A stretch of DNA of 64,000 nt from Glandiceps talaboti (taxonomy: Eukaryota; Hemichordata; Enteropneusta; Spengelidae). Where the stretch lies: positions 2,259,501 through 2,323,500 of the forward strand of contig NC_135564.1 in NCBI RefSeq assembly GCF_964340395.1, written 5' to 3'. The notes below the pieces were generated by a model. It was not told the DNA's origin. It was given only the letters and a program-made list of their open reading frames with translations, and did not search any database. Within the stretch, counting starts at the first letter, position 1, and every line of letters starts with the position of its first letter. Positions 26,501 through 37,470 of the stretch are shown here, one piece after another. The translations under genes were made by a program, and so were the position numbers.

Positions 26501-29279
26501 TTACTAGATTCTTTTGTCAGCGGCATCATCTCGCTTCTATTCATGCTTCCCCCATCTTATAATTTAATTGGTCGCTTTTGTAGCAGACTCACTGAATAAG
26601 AACAATGCAGTCCAACTTTTTGAGTTGGACAACTCTGGCAGCAAGCTATTGGGAGAGTCGTGCGCCAGCCACGCTTCTCATACTATTACAGGACAAAACA
26701 GACCCCAAGGGCACGCTTTACTGGGCTGGGTTTTTTTCTTTAGTGTTCTTGAAGGCCTTATGCTTTGAGGCTAACAGTGCCTATAGAATATACAAACTAA
26801 AGCTTCTTTTTTTCTTATTGTGATCATCCCACATAAATAAGATGAATCGTCAAGCTAGTCCCAAAAGAAACTGCAGCTAGTCAGGTGAAAAAAAATCAAT
26901 AGACGACTGCGAATTTAAGGAGCCAGTGAGCTGGGTTTGTAAAAGGTAGGATTTCTGTACTTCACTACTGGTAATTATCACGTTCCGTTTAAACCGCTAT
27001 GATTTATACTTTCATCACTACATTAAGCATTGCTGATATTTACATGTTAACGGCTATGTTCTTCCTCAGACACAGTGACGTTTTACAGTTCTTTCACTCA
27101 AAATCATAAATATTCTCTAAATGGGGCAATTTACGGAGTAAACACACTCTCCTTAAAGTGCTGGTACGGGTTTTTCACACGGCTATATTTTCAGCACCAG
27201 GTTTAGTTTATTTTTGGAGAATAACATTACCATGGACACCAAATCATTTTGGAATAACAAATGATGGAAAACCAACATAGTTGGCCAACAATGCTGAAAT
27301 TGATATCCTTCAAGGGGTCACCATCAGATTTATGGCTTTATCCTCAAGACTTACATTATTTGAAGCATTACAACTGCATTTTGACAAGAAATACACTGGT
27401 CAAAACCAGAAATTGACAAAGCCCCCTGAAGGGCTTTACACATCTTTACACATTTTCCTCAAAATCAACCTTCCTTCATGTCACTAATGTACCTTGCACC
27501 CTAATACAGGTTACACGGTAACATGTTCTCTTATGTTCTTGCAGATCATTTTTGCACCTGTACCTCTATGAAGACATCATGTACAAGATTACAAATCCAT
27601 CCTCTAAAAACGATGTAAACAAACTTAATAAATAAATGAATGCACACCTCTATGCTAAATGACAACATTACATGTACTTCCATCACCAAATGTTACAATC
27701 TAAGTATATCTTCAAATCATCAGTACATCGCCCAGAAAAGCAAGAGAACACTGAATCAAATGATTCCTACACACCAAATCAGTACAATTATGATATAACT
27801 GTAAGTAATAGGATATGACTGTAATAGGATTTAGGTAATGAAGTACACAAGGAGGTTAAACAAAGCATTCCTATTCTCATCTTACAATATCTCAATAAGT
27901 AAATCTACAATTGACTGTAAGATGTATCAAATTCAAGATTCCTCTGGTATTATCTGATCAGTAAGTAAAACATGCAACAAAGATCCCTCAAATGGCTAAA
28001 CAGGATATATATATAATTGCCAAATGTTGCACATTTTATCAAAACATGCACCATTTTAACCTGACCATCGATGAATAAATTCCCACTTGACATGGTTTTA
28101 AGAATAACATATGGTTCACATAAACATTTTCCTCCACCATAATAGTAAAATTATTACTTCTTGAAAAGAAAAGAAAAAAACAGAACTATGCACTAACGAT
28201 ATTGTATACTGTATACATTTTTATCTCTTGAACAATAATTTGTGGTTTTATAGAAATGCAACTGTGCAACATACATCCTAACCTAGGTTCTCCACATCAT
28301 ATTTAACATATCCCATGGGATGTAGTCATTTTGAAATTAAAAATTTACAATACCTAAGAAAACAGACTACCAAAATATTATAACACTGATTTTACAAAAA
28401 AAAATGATTCAGGAAATCTGAATACATTGCATAAATAGCACCATCTTTTTGTCATTCCATTTGTCAACTTCATCCGGTCACTCAACCTGTTGCATGTTGA
28501 TTTAAATACACATAGAACTGAAAACATGTGATCTCTCACATGCTCTATCATAACTTGTGTTAACTTACACTCAACATCTGATTGATTCAATGGATTTTTT
28601 TATACTTTAAAGAAAAACTTGGCTAACACTTAAAATAATGTAACGTATATGCATCCTAAAGTATTAGCCTCAAAGATTACAGCTAATGAAAAGTAATCAA
28701 ACCAGTCACTGACATCTTAGTCTTTGATGAAACAAAATATCTCAAATGTTATTTTTCAATTTCATTAGCATACTTTTTTTCCCCTGAAATTCCAGTTTAC
28801 TCAACTCCCTTGCAGTCCTATTACAGTCAACATCTACAACGATGAATGAATACTTGTTTCTAACTGTGAACATATTATCACACATCATCTAAAGTAACAG
28901 TTATACCACTATTTAATCAAACACTATTTCATCCATGTTCATATAAATTACCACACAACTTTTCTGAACAGTCCCAGGGTGATACCAGAAAGTGGTTACT
29001 ATGGTAACCTTGCATCTACAGACTTACAGCAAAGCAGAATGAACATTTGGGCAGACATAGAAGTCCTAAAACCGTTGTGGTAGAACTTTAATTAAACTGT
29101 CACCTGATAATGTCTCATTAGACTCAATGACCTGAGTTTCCCCCTAATACACTATCTGACTGTCCCCTAAGGTGTATTCAAAGTAAACGGACTTGTACAC
29201 TTTATTGGTATCAGTGGCTGTGATATTTCTTACCTACTAAGGTGTCCACACAGCAATATACCACTCCTCCCTTCACTTT
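23543..29279. other. Non-coding sequence, nothing firmly recognised
   Basis: AT-rich. A GC-richer patch at about 26450-26760 contains a perfect hairpin GTCCAAC/GTTGGAC (26612-26632) but no recognisable RNA or protein. Confidence 0.45.
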
Positions 29280-29644
29280 TCACTCGGTAAAAGCACTCTT
29301 TACAGTCTCAGATGCAAAATTGTGAGGATATCTCGCCAAGCAGGAACAAAGCCCTCCTAAGGTGACCCGAGTGGTGTTGTGGAGTGCCCCTAAACGGGCC
29401 CCAATGGACTCAAGCTCTGAGACAAAGGCCGTTTTCGGCTGACACAAAGACCGACCAACATGGTTTCTAAAGACAAAGAGATTGTCGCACAACTCCACTC
29501 GGGCACACGGTGACAGCCAACTTGAGCTGCACGACACAACGGGCTGTAAACTTTTGTTGTGAGACCAAGCCAGACTTTAAAACTACACATATACACGCAG
29601 ACTCACACATACAAACAAACAGTAGCACATACTGGCTGAGGTAC
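29280..29644. other. CpG-richer sequence after the MFSPP exon, no gene recognised
   Basis: GC- and CpG-rich compared with the rest of the intron, with long open frames on the minus strand, none resembling an E protein. A GC hairpin GGGGCCCGTTTAGGGGC lies near 29387-29403. It may be regulatory or an unrecognised alternative exon. Confidence 0.4.
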
Positions 29645-29741
29645 CTGTCTTGTAGTGAGGCCCCTGGACACCTCTGTGTTCCAATGTTGACGGCGGTGCA
29701 CCGTTTTTCGGTCCGCCGACTCCGGTCGGTGGGGAAAACAT
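29645..29741 (-). CDS. E-protein second coding exon (MFSPP)
   Basis: Acceptor CTGTTTCAG|; 32 codons plus one base starting MFSPPTGVGGPKNG, then APPSTLEHRGVQGPHYKT. MFSPPV-SGKNG is the start of the matching vertebrate exon, immediately after LDFSA. The donor is G|GTACCT, weaker than the others but in the expected phase 1. The GC content of the exon is well above the surroundings. All remaining E-protein sequence, including AD2 and the bHLH domain, is missing from the window as far as I can tell. Confidence 0.9.
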
Positions 29742-30829
29742 CTGAAACAGACAGAACCACGTGTAAAGATCATTGGCAAACAAAAGAACACGATACTTCC
29801 GAAAATTTTGGAATATAATTGATTTTCATCACTTGTAGGGGAAATAGCGATGAAATATGCACATACATTAGTTGCGCTTTACAAACAGTGGTTACAATAA
29901 CATCAAATCAACCACAGAAATACACAAAAATTATTAAAACAGAATCTATTACAACTCATGGAGAACGCTAAACCACTGATTCAATTAACTTTTTTATGGT
30001 TATGGATATCGAATTATTTCAATTTCGGCAAATTTTATTTTGTAGGTGAAATTATTCACACCGCCGACAGAAAATATTGTGATTTAATAAAAATTTACAT
30101 ACGAAAACACCGTCATCAACATCGAAGCAGATCGCATGAGTCAACGTTAAATGTTAAGTAATTTCTGTCTCTATCTTTTATTATTCATAATAAAATCATT
30201 GTGGAGCGTCGTAATCCCATCTCTCAGATATCATTTTCGGACAATTTAGTCGAAATCCCTCGCTGTTTCACTTCAAAGAAACGATTTCGTACTAACAAAG
30301 AAGGCAACAATCGTGCGAGTATTGTTGTACACACGTTGCGGCGCATGCCGTTCAAAACCAAACCAGCTACACAATTTCATTCAGCAATTTATTAATATAA
30401 TAACTTTGAAGTGCAGGAGTATTTCGCACACTCCACAACAGAACTCCTCTACTTTAGGAGCTAAACTCAACCTCACTAATAAGCCCAAACATGCACGCCC
30501 GGTCAACACTGCTAAAATAAAAAGCCTAACATGAATAAAGCCAATCTCAGATGAAAACAAATACAAACGCAAATCGACCAACTCGTCAGCAAATCCCACA
30601 AATCGAACCGCGCGCTATTAATCAAAGATTTTGTAATTCATGATTTAAAGGGCAAATTGGCTTTACTTTAAACGCCGATTAAAGTTTATCTAGCAGCGAA
30701 CTTTGTGATAGCATCAGCTGTTATGAGTGAGATGTCAGCAACGTACCCTAAATTGAATCATTTTTCTAATACTTTGTTCTTGAATGAAGAAACAGCACAG
30801 CATATGTCACGCGTACTCTAACTACTTAC
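29742..30829 (-). other. E-protein intron between AD1 and MFSPP exons
   Basis: 1,088 bp between two firmly identified coding exons. Includes many CpG dinucleotides. No internal exon recognised. Confidence 0.8.
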
Positions 30830-30910
30830 CGCGCTGAAATCTAAAAGATCATTTAGTTCTTTATCACTGGTGCCGTAACTGCCAAGTCGGGTTGACGGAG
30901 GATTCTGCAT
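30830..30910 (-). CDS. E-protein (class I bHLH) first coding exon, AD1 domain
   Basis: E proteins (TCF3/TCF4/TCF12; daughterless) are broadly expressed bHLH factors that dimerise with tissue-specific bHLH partners on CANNTG sites. The 27 codons read MQNPPSTRLGSYGT then SDKELNDLLDFSA. The GTxxDKELxDLLDFSA block is the conserved activation domain 1, whose LDFS helix recruits p300/CBP and, in vertebrates, ETO proteins. The exon has an acceptor 7 nt upstream of the ATG (CGCTTGCAG| at 30917) and ends GCG|GTAAGT in phase 0, at the same LDFSA|MFSPP boundary used in vertebrate TCF4 and TCF12. The paralogue cannot be named from this much sequence. Confidence 0.93.
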
Positions 30911-31666
30911 TTTGCTCCTGCAAGCGGAAATAAATAATGCTTTGAATAAGTTTCACACGTCCAAAACGGCCCAAACAAATTTATAGTTGGCGAGACTAAA
31001 TTGACAGCCCCGGTCGAGTTCTTTTATTCGACTGCAAGGCTTGTCGTCCGTCTTTAGTCATTTACTTTGTTACACACGGGTCAATTAAAACATCTTCCCG
31101 TCCGAAATGACAATTCCAAATGTTTATTCAGCACCACCAATAAGTACCTTGTTTCTTGAGTGGCCAGTAAATCCAGAAGTTTTTAGTAAAGTTGTAAGCC
31201 CCAAGAGGGCAAGAACACCAATCACACTGAAAGACAGTGCAACTCGAGCCGCGTACTACTCCAACTCTTTTTGTCAGCTGATCGCCGAAGTCCGCTCACA
31301 ACAACACTGAGGCACGGAGTTCTACGCTGTCCAAAGCTTCTTGATTTCACAAGTATTGCTTTCCTCTTGTATGCCAGGCCAGAATACGATCCTCCAAGGT
31401 GTAAACTAGTAGATTACTGTATAAACGAAACGCTAGAACACATGACAATCGTGGTAGAAATACACCACTACCAGGTCAACTGTTTCTGACTTCACACACC
31501 GTGTACGAGTTTGTTAATCGCTGCAAAGACCCCACAGAGTTAACAAGCTTTTCTTCATTAATCATATCTTAGAGGAAAACCCTTCCAAGTTGGCATCGAG
31601 TTGCTCGGATCTTAGCAATTTTCGCGAACTTTACAACAACACACACTGAATGAAACCGACACTCAC

Positions 31667-31740
31667 TCGGCTACTTTTCACTACAGCATGCTGGCCGACA
31701 TTTTTTCTGCTTAGGCTTTGTTACGGACGTTGTGTCATTT
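31667..31740 (-). other. Candidate non-coding first exon of the E-protein gene
   Basis: The coding exon needs an upstream exon because it has an acceptor at 30917. On the minus strand the nearest good donor is CCGA|GTGAGT with the exon ending at 31667, which gives a 749-bp first intron. The proposed exon contains a tiny upstream ORF (ATG TCG GCC AGC ATG CTG TAG). The upstream limit is a guess. Confidence 0.35.
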
Positions 31741-32034
31741 GTATCCCTCCGCCACATCCGGAGTCACCGTTATTGTAATTGTTCTTATGCAATACGAAAA
31801 TATCAAAAATATTCAAAATTCATCCATTCTCTCAGATCTTGCTTTTTAATTTTCACATTTTGTTTTATTTTTCGTATTTATTTCTTAAAGTTGTTATTTT
31901 TAAGTACTACTTTTAGCGCAAACAAGGTCATGGCGGGGTCGTAGTAAACAGTCGCAATGTTTTCATCTAAAATGTGCAACAGCCTCCCATTGACTGACAG
32001 CTGATAAATTGATTGACAGTTCAGTGGCACAACT

Positions 32035-32044
32035 GACCAATCAG
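32035..32044 (-). promoter_or_regulatory. CCAAT box in the putative E-protein promoter
   Basis: CTGATTGGTC on the minus strand (GACCAATCAG on plus), an NF-Y-type inverted CCAAT box about 300 bp upstream of the proposed first exon, in the CpG-richer zone. Motif only. Confidence 0.35.
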
Positions 32045-32669
32045 AACCAAGAAACTGCACAAAAGAATAATATTAACTCTGCTATCCACTCAGTCACCGG
32101 CCGTACCTATGCCTCCTTTACGTGTAACTGCCACTGTCGACATACACTCGTAATTCCGACTCCAAAAGCCTGGACTGTCGGTGCAGGTCCGAGTCTTGAA
32201 GCAGTCACAAAACAATTTTCTATTAAATTCAAACAAAGAGTCTGCTCCTCGTCATTTCACCACAACATCATTATGGAACATGCTTACATAAAACCAAACA
32301 TATAAACAAATCAAAACGTGTCACCATTAATTACATTTATGAAACTATGCATTCTGATAATAAACATCTTCGGTAATTTGAAATCTCTTTTGTTCGGAAC
32401 CAATCCGTCAATTTGGACTTGAAAAGTTGGCGGTTCTTTTCCAAGATTTCATTTATCCTCAAAAATCAAACTTAAACAAATCAAACATTTTCAAAGAACA
32501 TTATCGTTCGACTTGTAAGCAAACGTTACTCGACGGAAACTTGTAAACATCATTATTTTTCTTTTTGTTTCTTTTTTATTTGTTTTCTCTGTAGTTAACT
32601 ATGTTTATTTTCATTTTCCTTTCATTACATAACAAAGACTAGTGGTATTTCCAATGTGATCGTGTGTTG

Positions 32670-32670
32670 A

Positions 32671-32704
<34 letters not shown>

Positions 32705-32722
32705 GATGATGATGATGATGAT
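32670..32722. repeat. (GTT)n(GAT)n microsatellite
   Basis: About 11 GTT triplets followed by six GAT triplets. Confidence 0.95.
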
Positions 32723-32870
32723 TAGATTTGTTGTGTTTGAGGTGATTTTTTATTGGTACAGACACACACATTGTCACCATGGCAACTCTTCCATGCCACG
32801 GGTGTCTTGTTTACTCATTTATTCATGACAAGTTCAAGTTTAAATGTAAGCAGCCACACTCGTACTTTCC

Positions 32871-32921
32871 TGTTTGTTTGTTTGTTTGTTTGTTTGTTTG
32901 TTTGTTTGTTTGTTTGTTTGT
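32871..32921. repeat. (TTTG)n microsatellite
   Basis: About 12 perfect TTTG tetranucleotides. Confidence 0.95.
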
Positions 32922-33437
32922 TTTATTTGTTTGGTTGTTTTCTCTTACTCTACCCTTTCAAGTCTCTGCAACCGTCATCACAGGAATCATCAAAACATCA
33001 ACACACGTGACATGGAAGTATTATTTTTGTGTGTATTCCCAATATAATACGATCTGTTCTCAATTCAATTTATTTTTTCTATTAACTTGAACCAGGGGAT
33101 ATTTTTAGCCATTTCCATTATGTATTAGTAGGATAGGCTGTCGTCATTTTCTTCTACTATCTCCAATCGTATCTCCTTATAAGTTTTGTAGCTTTTTATT
33201 TTTTTCATTTTTCCCTGTGTTAATTTTTTCTTATTGTACTGTTTCCCAAAAGTCACGAACAGCCTACTAGTAGCCAACGAACAGCCTAGCCAACCCTATA
33301 TCATCGAGTTAATACCAACATCTCAAGTACAGTTGGATATGTACCCAAGTCTACCAGATAGAAACCGAGAAAAAAATAAGATGAAAGGGGAAATGTAGGT
33401 ATTCATATTCATAAATTCTTAGGGAGACTAACTCTTT

Positions 33438-33490
33438 TCGTCACGTGACCTTTGATCGATGATTTATGGACAAACGTTTGGTCACGTGTC
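33438..33490. promoter_or_regulatory. Pair of CACGTG E-boxes
   Basis: GTCACGTGAC (palindromic, CLEAR/USF/MITF type) at about 33441-33450 and GTCACGTGTC about 40 bp later. A further CCACGTG lies near 33739. Motif evidence only. Confidence 0.35.
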
Positions 33491-34171
33491 CCGAGTGATC
33501 TAAGCCGCTATGGGCAATATCAAATGTCTATGAGAGCAACATTTATAGATAATTATACCGCAACTGGGACTCGCCCCTCAGAAAAATTAGAGTGAATTAA
33601 AGGGCTGTTGTCAAAAATATATACATAAATAAACCCTGGAAAAATAATTTTAAAAAATAGTCACAACAGAAAAGGAAATATTCGCAAGTAAATTGTCATT
33701 CTGAAAACGATTTCCTGGATGTAAAAATGATGACCCACCACGTGTCAACCGACATGATTTTAATGAAATAACAGAATGGCTTCCTACAACTAGCTAGATA
33801 AATGACGCTAATGCATATATTAAATTACATAAATTAAAAAAAATTATGAGCTAATTCGCTCGGTAAATTCTGTTCCACTTCCGCTCTTTAAAAGAAAACA
33901 CAGCGGGGACAAAACAGTGCTTCGTTTCATCGTCCTAGCAGAGGTGATCTTAAAGGAAATTTGCTGTGGAGAATTCAATGCCAACACTTTCGTTTCCGAT
34001 CAAATAGAAACATATAATGTAAAATACGGAAGAAGTATGAACGGAAGACGTGTCATTGCGAATGCTATTATTTCCCCTCGCTCTATTGCATCACTAAATG
34101 TGAAAATAATATTTTCTGATGGTGGCCTTATTTCTCAGAATCACTTCCTGCACGAGTAGGCCTACTTCGAA

Positions 34172-34207
34172 ACGTGCGCGTGTATCAAGTGTGTGTGCGC
34201 GCGCGTG
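34172..34207. repeat. Alternating purine-pyrimidine tract
   Basis: GTGCGCGTGTATCAAGTGTG followed by TGTGCGCGCGCGTG: potential Z-DNA, in the CpG-rich plateau. Confidence 0.6.
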
Positions 34208-34975
34208 ACCGACAGCGTACTTAAATATTTATGCATGTGTAATATGTATGAGAAAGCGCACGTTTAAAATGTCTTTTTTTCCCTTATGATAATAATTTCA
34301 TTGGTTTTGACCCATTTTCCTCAATCTCATTTTCAAAATATTTTCAAGCCCAATTCAGTGTAGTTTGTTTAAAAAACTTAATTTTTCCCCTTGATAGAAG
34401 TTGCATAATTTTCCTAAATCTAAACTCTCGTCTACCGATTTATGCTAACTCTTCAATAAAAAATATCAATGAAATGGACTTCTGTTTTAGTAGACGTGTG
34501 CGATGATAAAAATATGACGTAAATTCGGTCTCTTGCTTTTAAAATGTCAATAAACTTTGATGATGGTAGTTAAGGCACGTACGGGAACCAAACCAGGATT
34601 GTTATCTTACTTTCGAACCTAATATCGCTAACAAGAATGTCTTTAATTTCTCAATCCGGAATTTTAGACAAATGTAAATGTAACCATTGTATATTTTGAA
34701 ATGCAGTTTCCATATAATAAATTATAAAAAGAGGGTTACATACTGCCTTGTGTATAAGAATTATAAAGGTTTGGTTCCATTGGTTCCGAACTAGTCAGAG
34801 ATTTACTGAGCTGGGAAGTCAAAGGAGTCATTATTCAAATATCAGTATGCATAACTTTAGACATGCACGGTGTTCATTTGTAACTATGATACTCCGGAAT
34901 CAATTCCTCAAAAAGAAAAACAGTTCAGGAAAGTAAAGTTTTACAGTGTTGTATTTATATTTGAGTTGAATTTGG

Positions 34976-35052
34976 TAAGGTTAGGTTAGGTTTGGTAAGT
35001 TTTGTTTAGTTCAGTTCGGTTTGGTTTGGTTTGGTTTGGTTTTGTTTGGTTT
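34976..35052. repeat. (TTTGG)n-like imperfect repeat
   Basis: GGTTTGGTTTGGTTTGG with degenerate GGTTAGG flanks, immediately before the (ACTTT)n tract. Confidence 0.85.
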
Positions 35053-35104
35053 CAACTTGATTTAGTTTATTTTTAGTTTAAATTACTTAACATTAATTTT
35101 AAAT

Positions 35105-35206
35105 TACTTTACTTTACTTTACTTTACTTTACTTTACTTTACTTTACTTTACTTTACTTTACTTTACTTTACTTTACTTTACTTTACTTTACTTTACTTT
35201 ACTTTA
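35105..35206. repeat. (ACTTT)n microsatellite, about 20 perfect copies
   Basis: An uninterrupted 102-bp pentanucleotide tract; its purity suggests recent expansion. Confidence 0.97.
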
Positions 35207-35237
35207 GGTAGTTAGTACTTCGTTAGTTAATATACCA

Positions 35238-35310
35238 TGGCTGATCCATTGCGTACGTACATGTCAACCACGTGACTGATCCATTCCGTACGTCTCAACC
35301 ACGTGATTGT
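35238..35310. repeat. Tandem duplication carrying E-boxes
   Basis: Two diverged copies of CTGATCCATT..CGTACGT..TCAACCACGTGA, each with a CACGTG and a CGTACGT palindrome, next to the (ACTTT)n tract. Confidence 0.75.
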
Positions 35311-36673
35311 GAAAGTCTGTAATTCGTAAGGAACTAAATACTTATCATGCTTATTGAGAGAACAAGTGATTAAGTAAAAAATAATACATGTACTTTGTTG
35401 TTTACAATCCCACCTCTCAGTGAGTCGCGTCATCTTTTTAGGATTACTCGTCCGTCCACAAACAAAAAGTTGTATCTCATCGCCATACAGACGTTGGGTT
35501 GAAATGTGCTGTACTCGAATGCCAAACAGTCCGGTTTCATCGTAGCGTGTATGTTATTAATCAAGTATCGCTTTCCTGGAAGGAATCATGTGCACATACT
35601 ATATTATTACTGAAATGTGATTTTTAAAATGGCTTTTGTGCAGTAAAATTCTGTTTGAAATCGTCTCAGTGTATTAAAATTCTTTCTTTACAGAATATCA
35701 AGTTTACGTGCAGGAATTGTATTATGCAGGACCCTGGATAAGCACAAGACGAAAACGCCACCTAGAGTCGTTTCTTGAAGTATACAGGGGAAACACCGGC
35801 AGAACAAAGGAATAAAACATAGTCAGTTGAAATGCACTCGAACTGACAAAGATCGAATACTATGGCTATAAAGACAACCGCCCGTCCTTGGGGAAACAAG
35901 GTCTAGAAAACTTACATACCCAGGGAATTATTCCGTACATTTGATGAAACGCGAAAGTGTTCCGAAAGAAAAAGAGCGACCATTTGAATGACGCAAAGCT
36001 GTGATGGGTGTAACACAGAATGTGTTAATTAGATTGCTATTATCATTGTTTCAATATTATTCTGTATTTGCTCATTGTGCATTGCCTCACTCATATTTCA
36101 CTACACACCTTGGCTTAAAGAATATCCACCTTCTTGACAATATCATAGATTTTTCTCCAATCAATATATATTAGATTTACAATTTGTGATACCTTAGCCA
36201 CAACGACACCATGCACTTGAAATGTATAACTCTATTTGCACTGACTACGTATTGCTGGGTCTGTGAACTTGGCGCCATCGCTCTTGAAATATGAACACAA
36301 TAAAAGTTGCCTGAAACAGAGAACTCTTCTCAAAGTCGGTCTTAATCCAGGGATTTCAATGAAAACACATAAAACATAATATCTATTCCGAAATAAGCGT
36401 CTTACGTTTACCGTGTATTCATCCGATCAATTCACACAACGGAAAACCTCAAATAGTCAACGCAGGATGATGCGATTATAAAACACGATAGAACCATCCC
36501 TGTAGATCATGGTTCCTTCTCCCCCCTAGAATTGTTATAGTGTCCCTTTGATATTTTCCGTTCTAAAAGTGTAAAGAGCAAAAATTACCTTTAATGGCAT
36601 GACCACAAAGGACCTGAAATGCCGCAGTTCAAAGTTAACACAATAGTGCTAATAGTGTGACTGTTTGGTTTTT

Positions 36674-36676
<3 letters not shown>

Positions 36677-36749
<73 letters not shown>
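36677..36749. repeat. (GA)n microsatellite
   Basis: About 36 perfect GA dinucleotides: a GAGA-factor-like or triplex-forming tract. Confidence 0.97.
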
Positions 36750-36751
<2 letters not shown>

Positions 36752-36909
36752 TTGATTTTACAAACTCCATGAAAATTTAAATCTCAATTAAATCAATACT
36801 GATGTAATGATCTTATACGTATTGCGAGTCATATATTTGTTTGTAACTTAGGAAATATGTCGTAATTGACGAGAACATTAAAAACAAAAAGAGAGATGGA
36901 TAGGTGTCA

Positions 36910-36921
36910 CCCCCCCCCCCC
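36910..36921. repeat. Poly-C run
   Basis: Twelve C in a row. Confidence 0.9.
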
Positions 36922-36999
36922 ACATTTACGGGTGCGTAGTCGGAACTAAGTGTTTACTTTGTCCAGTTGCCATATAGATTTGGTCAATCTCATTTAGCG

Positions 37000-37470
37000 T
37001 ATATTTATACTAAATACATTCATGCCGACAACTTTCTACACGACGTTGTACCATAGCTACACTGCGCAAGTACATCACAAGGCAGTACATTGACTATAGC
37101 TACTCACGTAAACAGCGGTAACAAAACCAAACGTTGGTCCTACTCAGAGAATGTGGTATTTATAAAGACAAGTCATATTTGGTACAGATGTTTCTTTATA
37201 TTTGATAGTGGCGACGTTATCTTTAAATTTCATGCATTACGTTTAGCAAATCGACAGAAATATAAATTCGGAGATCTTGTCGATAACGGCTGAATAATCG
37301 TATCTGTCAGTTTGTGAACGAATCGGTGTAAATTTGTTTGAGTGTACCGTACTTAGTATATCAACGAAGTCGATGAAAATGATGCTATATGTTGTCGCCG
37401 CCATGTTTCGTCTAGACGATAGCGTAGCTATAGTTCGATCGTAAAAACAGGCATACATATAATCACACAT
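37000..37470. promoter_or_regulatory. CpG-rich promoter-like segment with YY1-type start
   Basis: CpG dense against its surroundings. The minus strand reads GAAACATGGCGGCGACA at about 37390-37406, a YY1-type motif of the kind that overlaps start codons, followed by an open frame MAATTYSIIFIDFVDIL and more (stop near 37243). An NRF1-like TGCGCA is at about 37063. It could be an alternative upstream E-protein promoter or a small unknown gene. Confidence 0.35.

Larger units (their letters stand above)
33000..36660. other. Intergenic, no gene recognised
   Basis: Apart from the listed repeats and E-boxes I see no family-level coding signal. A plus-strand open frame at 33917-34159 (80 codons) has no recognisable motif. 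Confidence 0.55.

Noticed and set aside
33917-34159. 80-codon plus-strand open frame as a gene
   Set aside because: No motif, no splice partner and no similarity that I recognise; length is compatible with chance in CpG-richer DNA.
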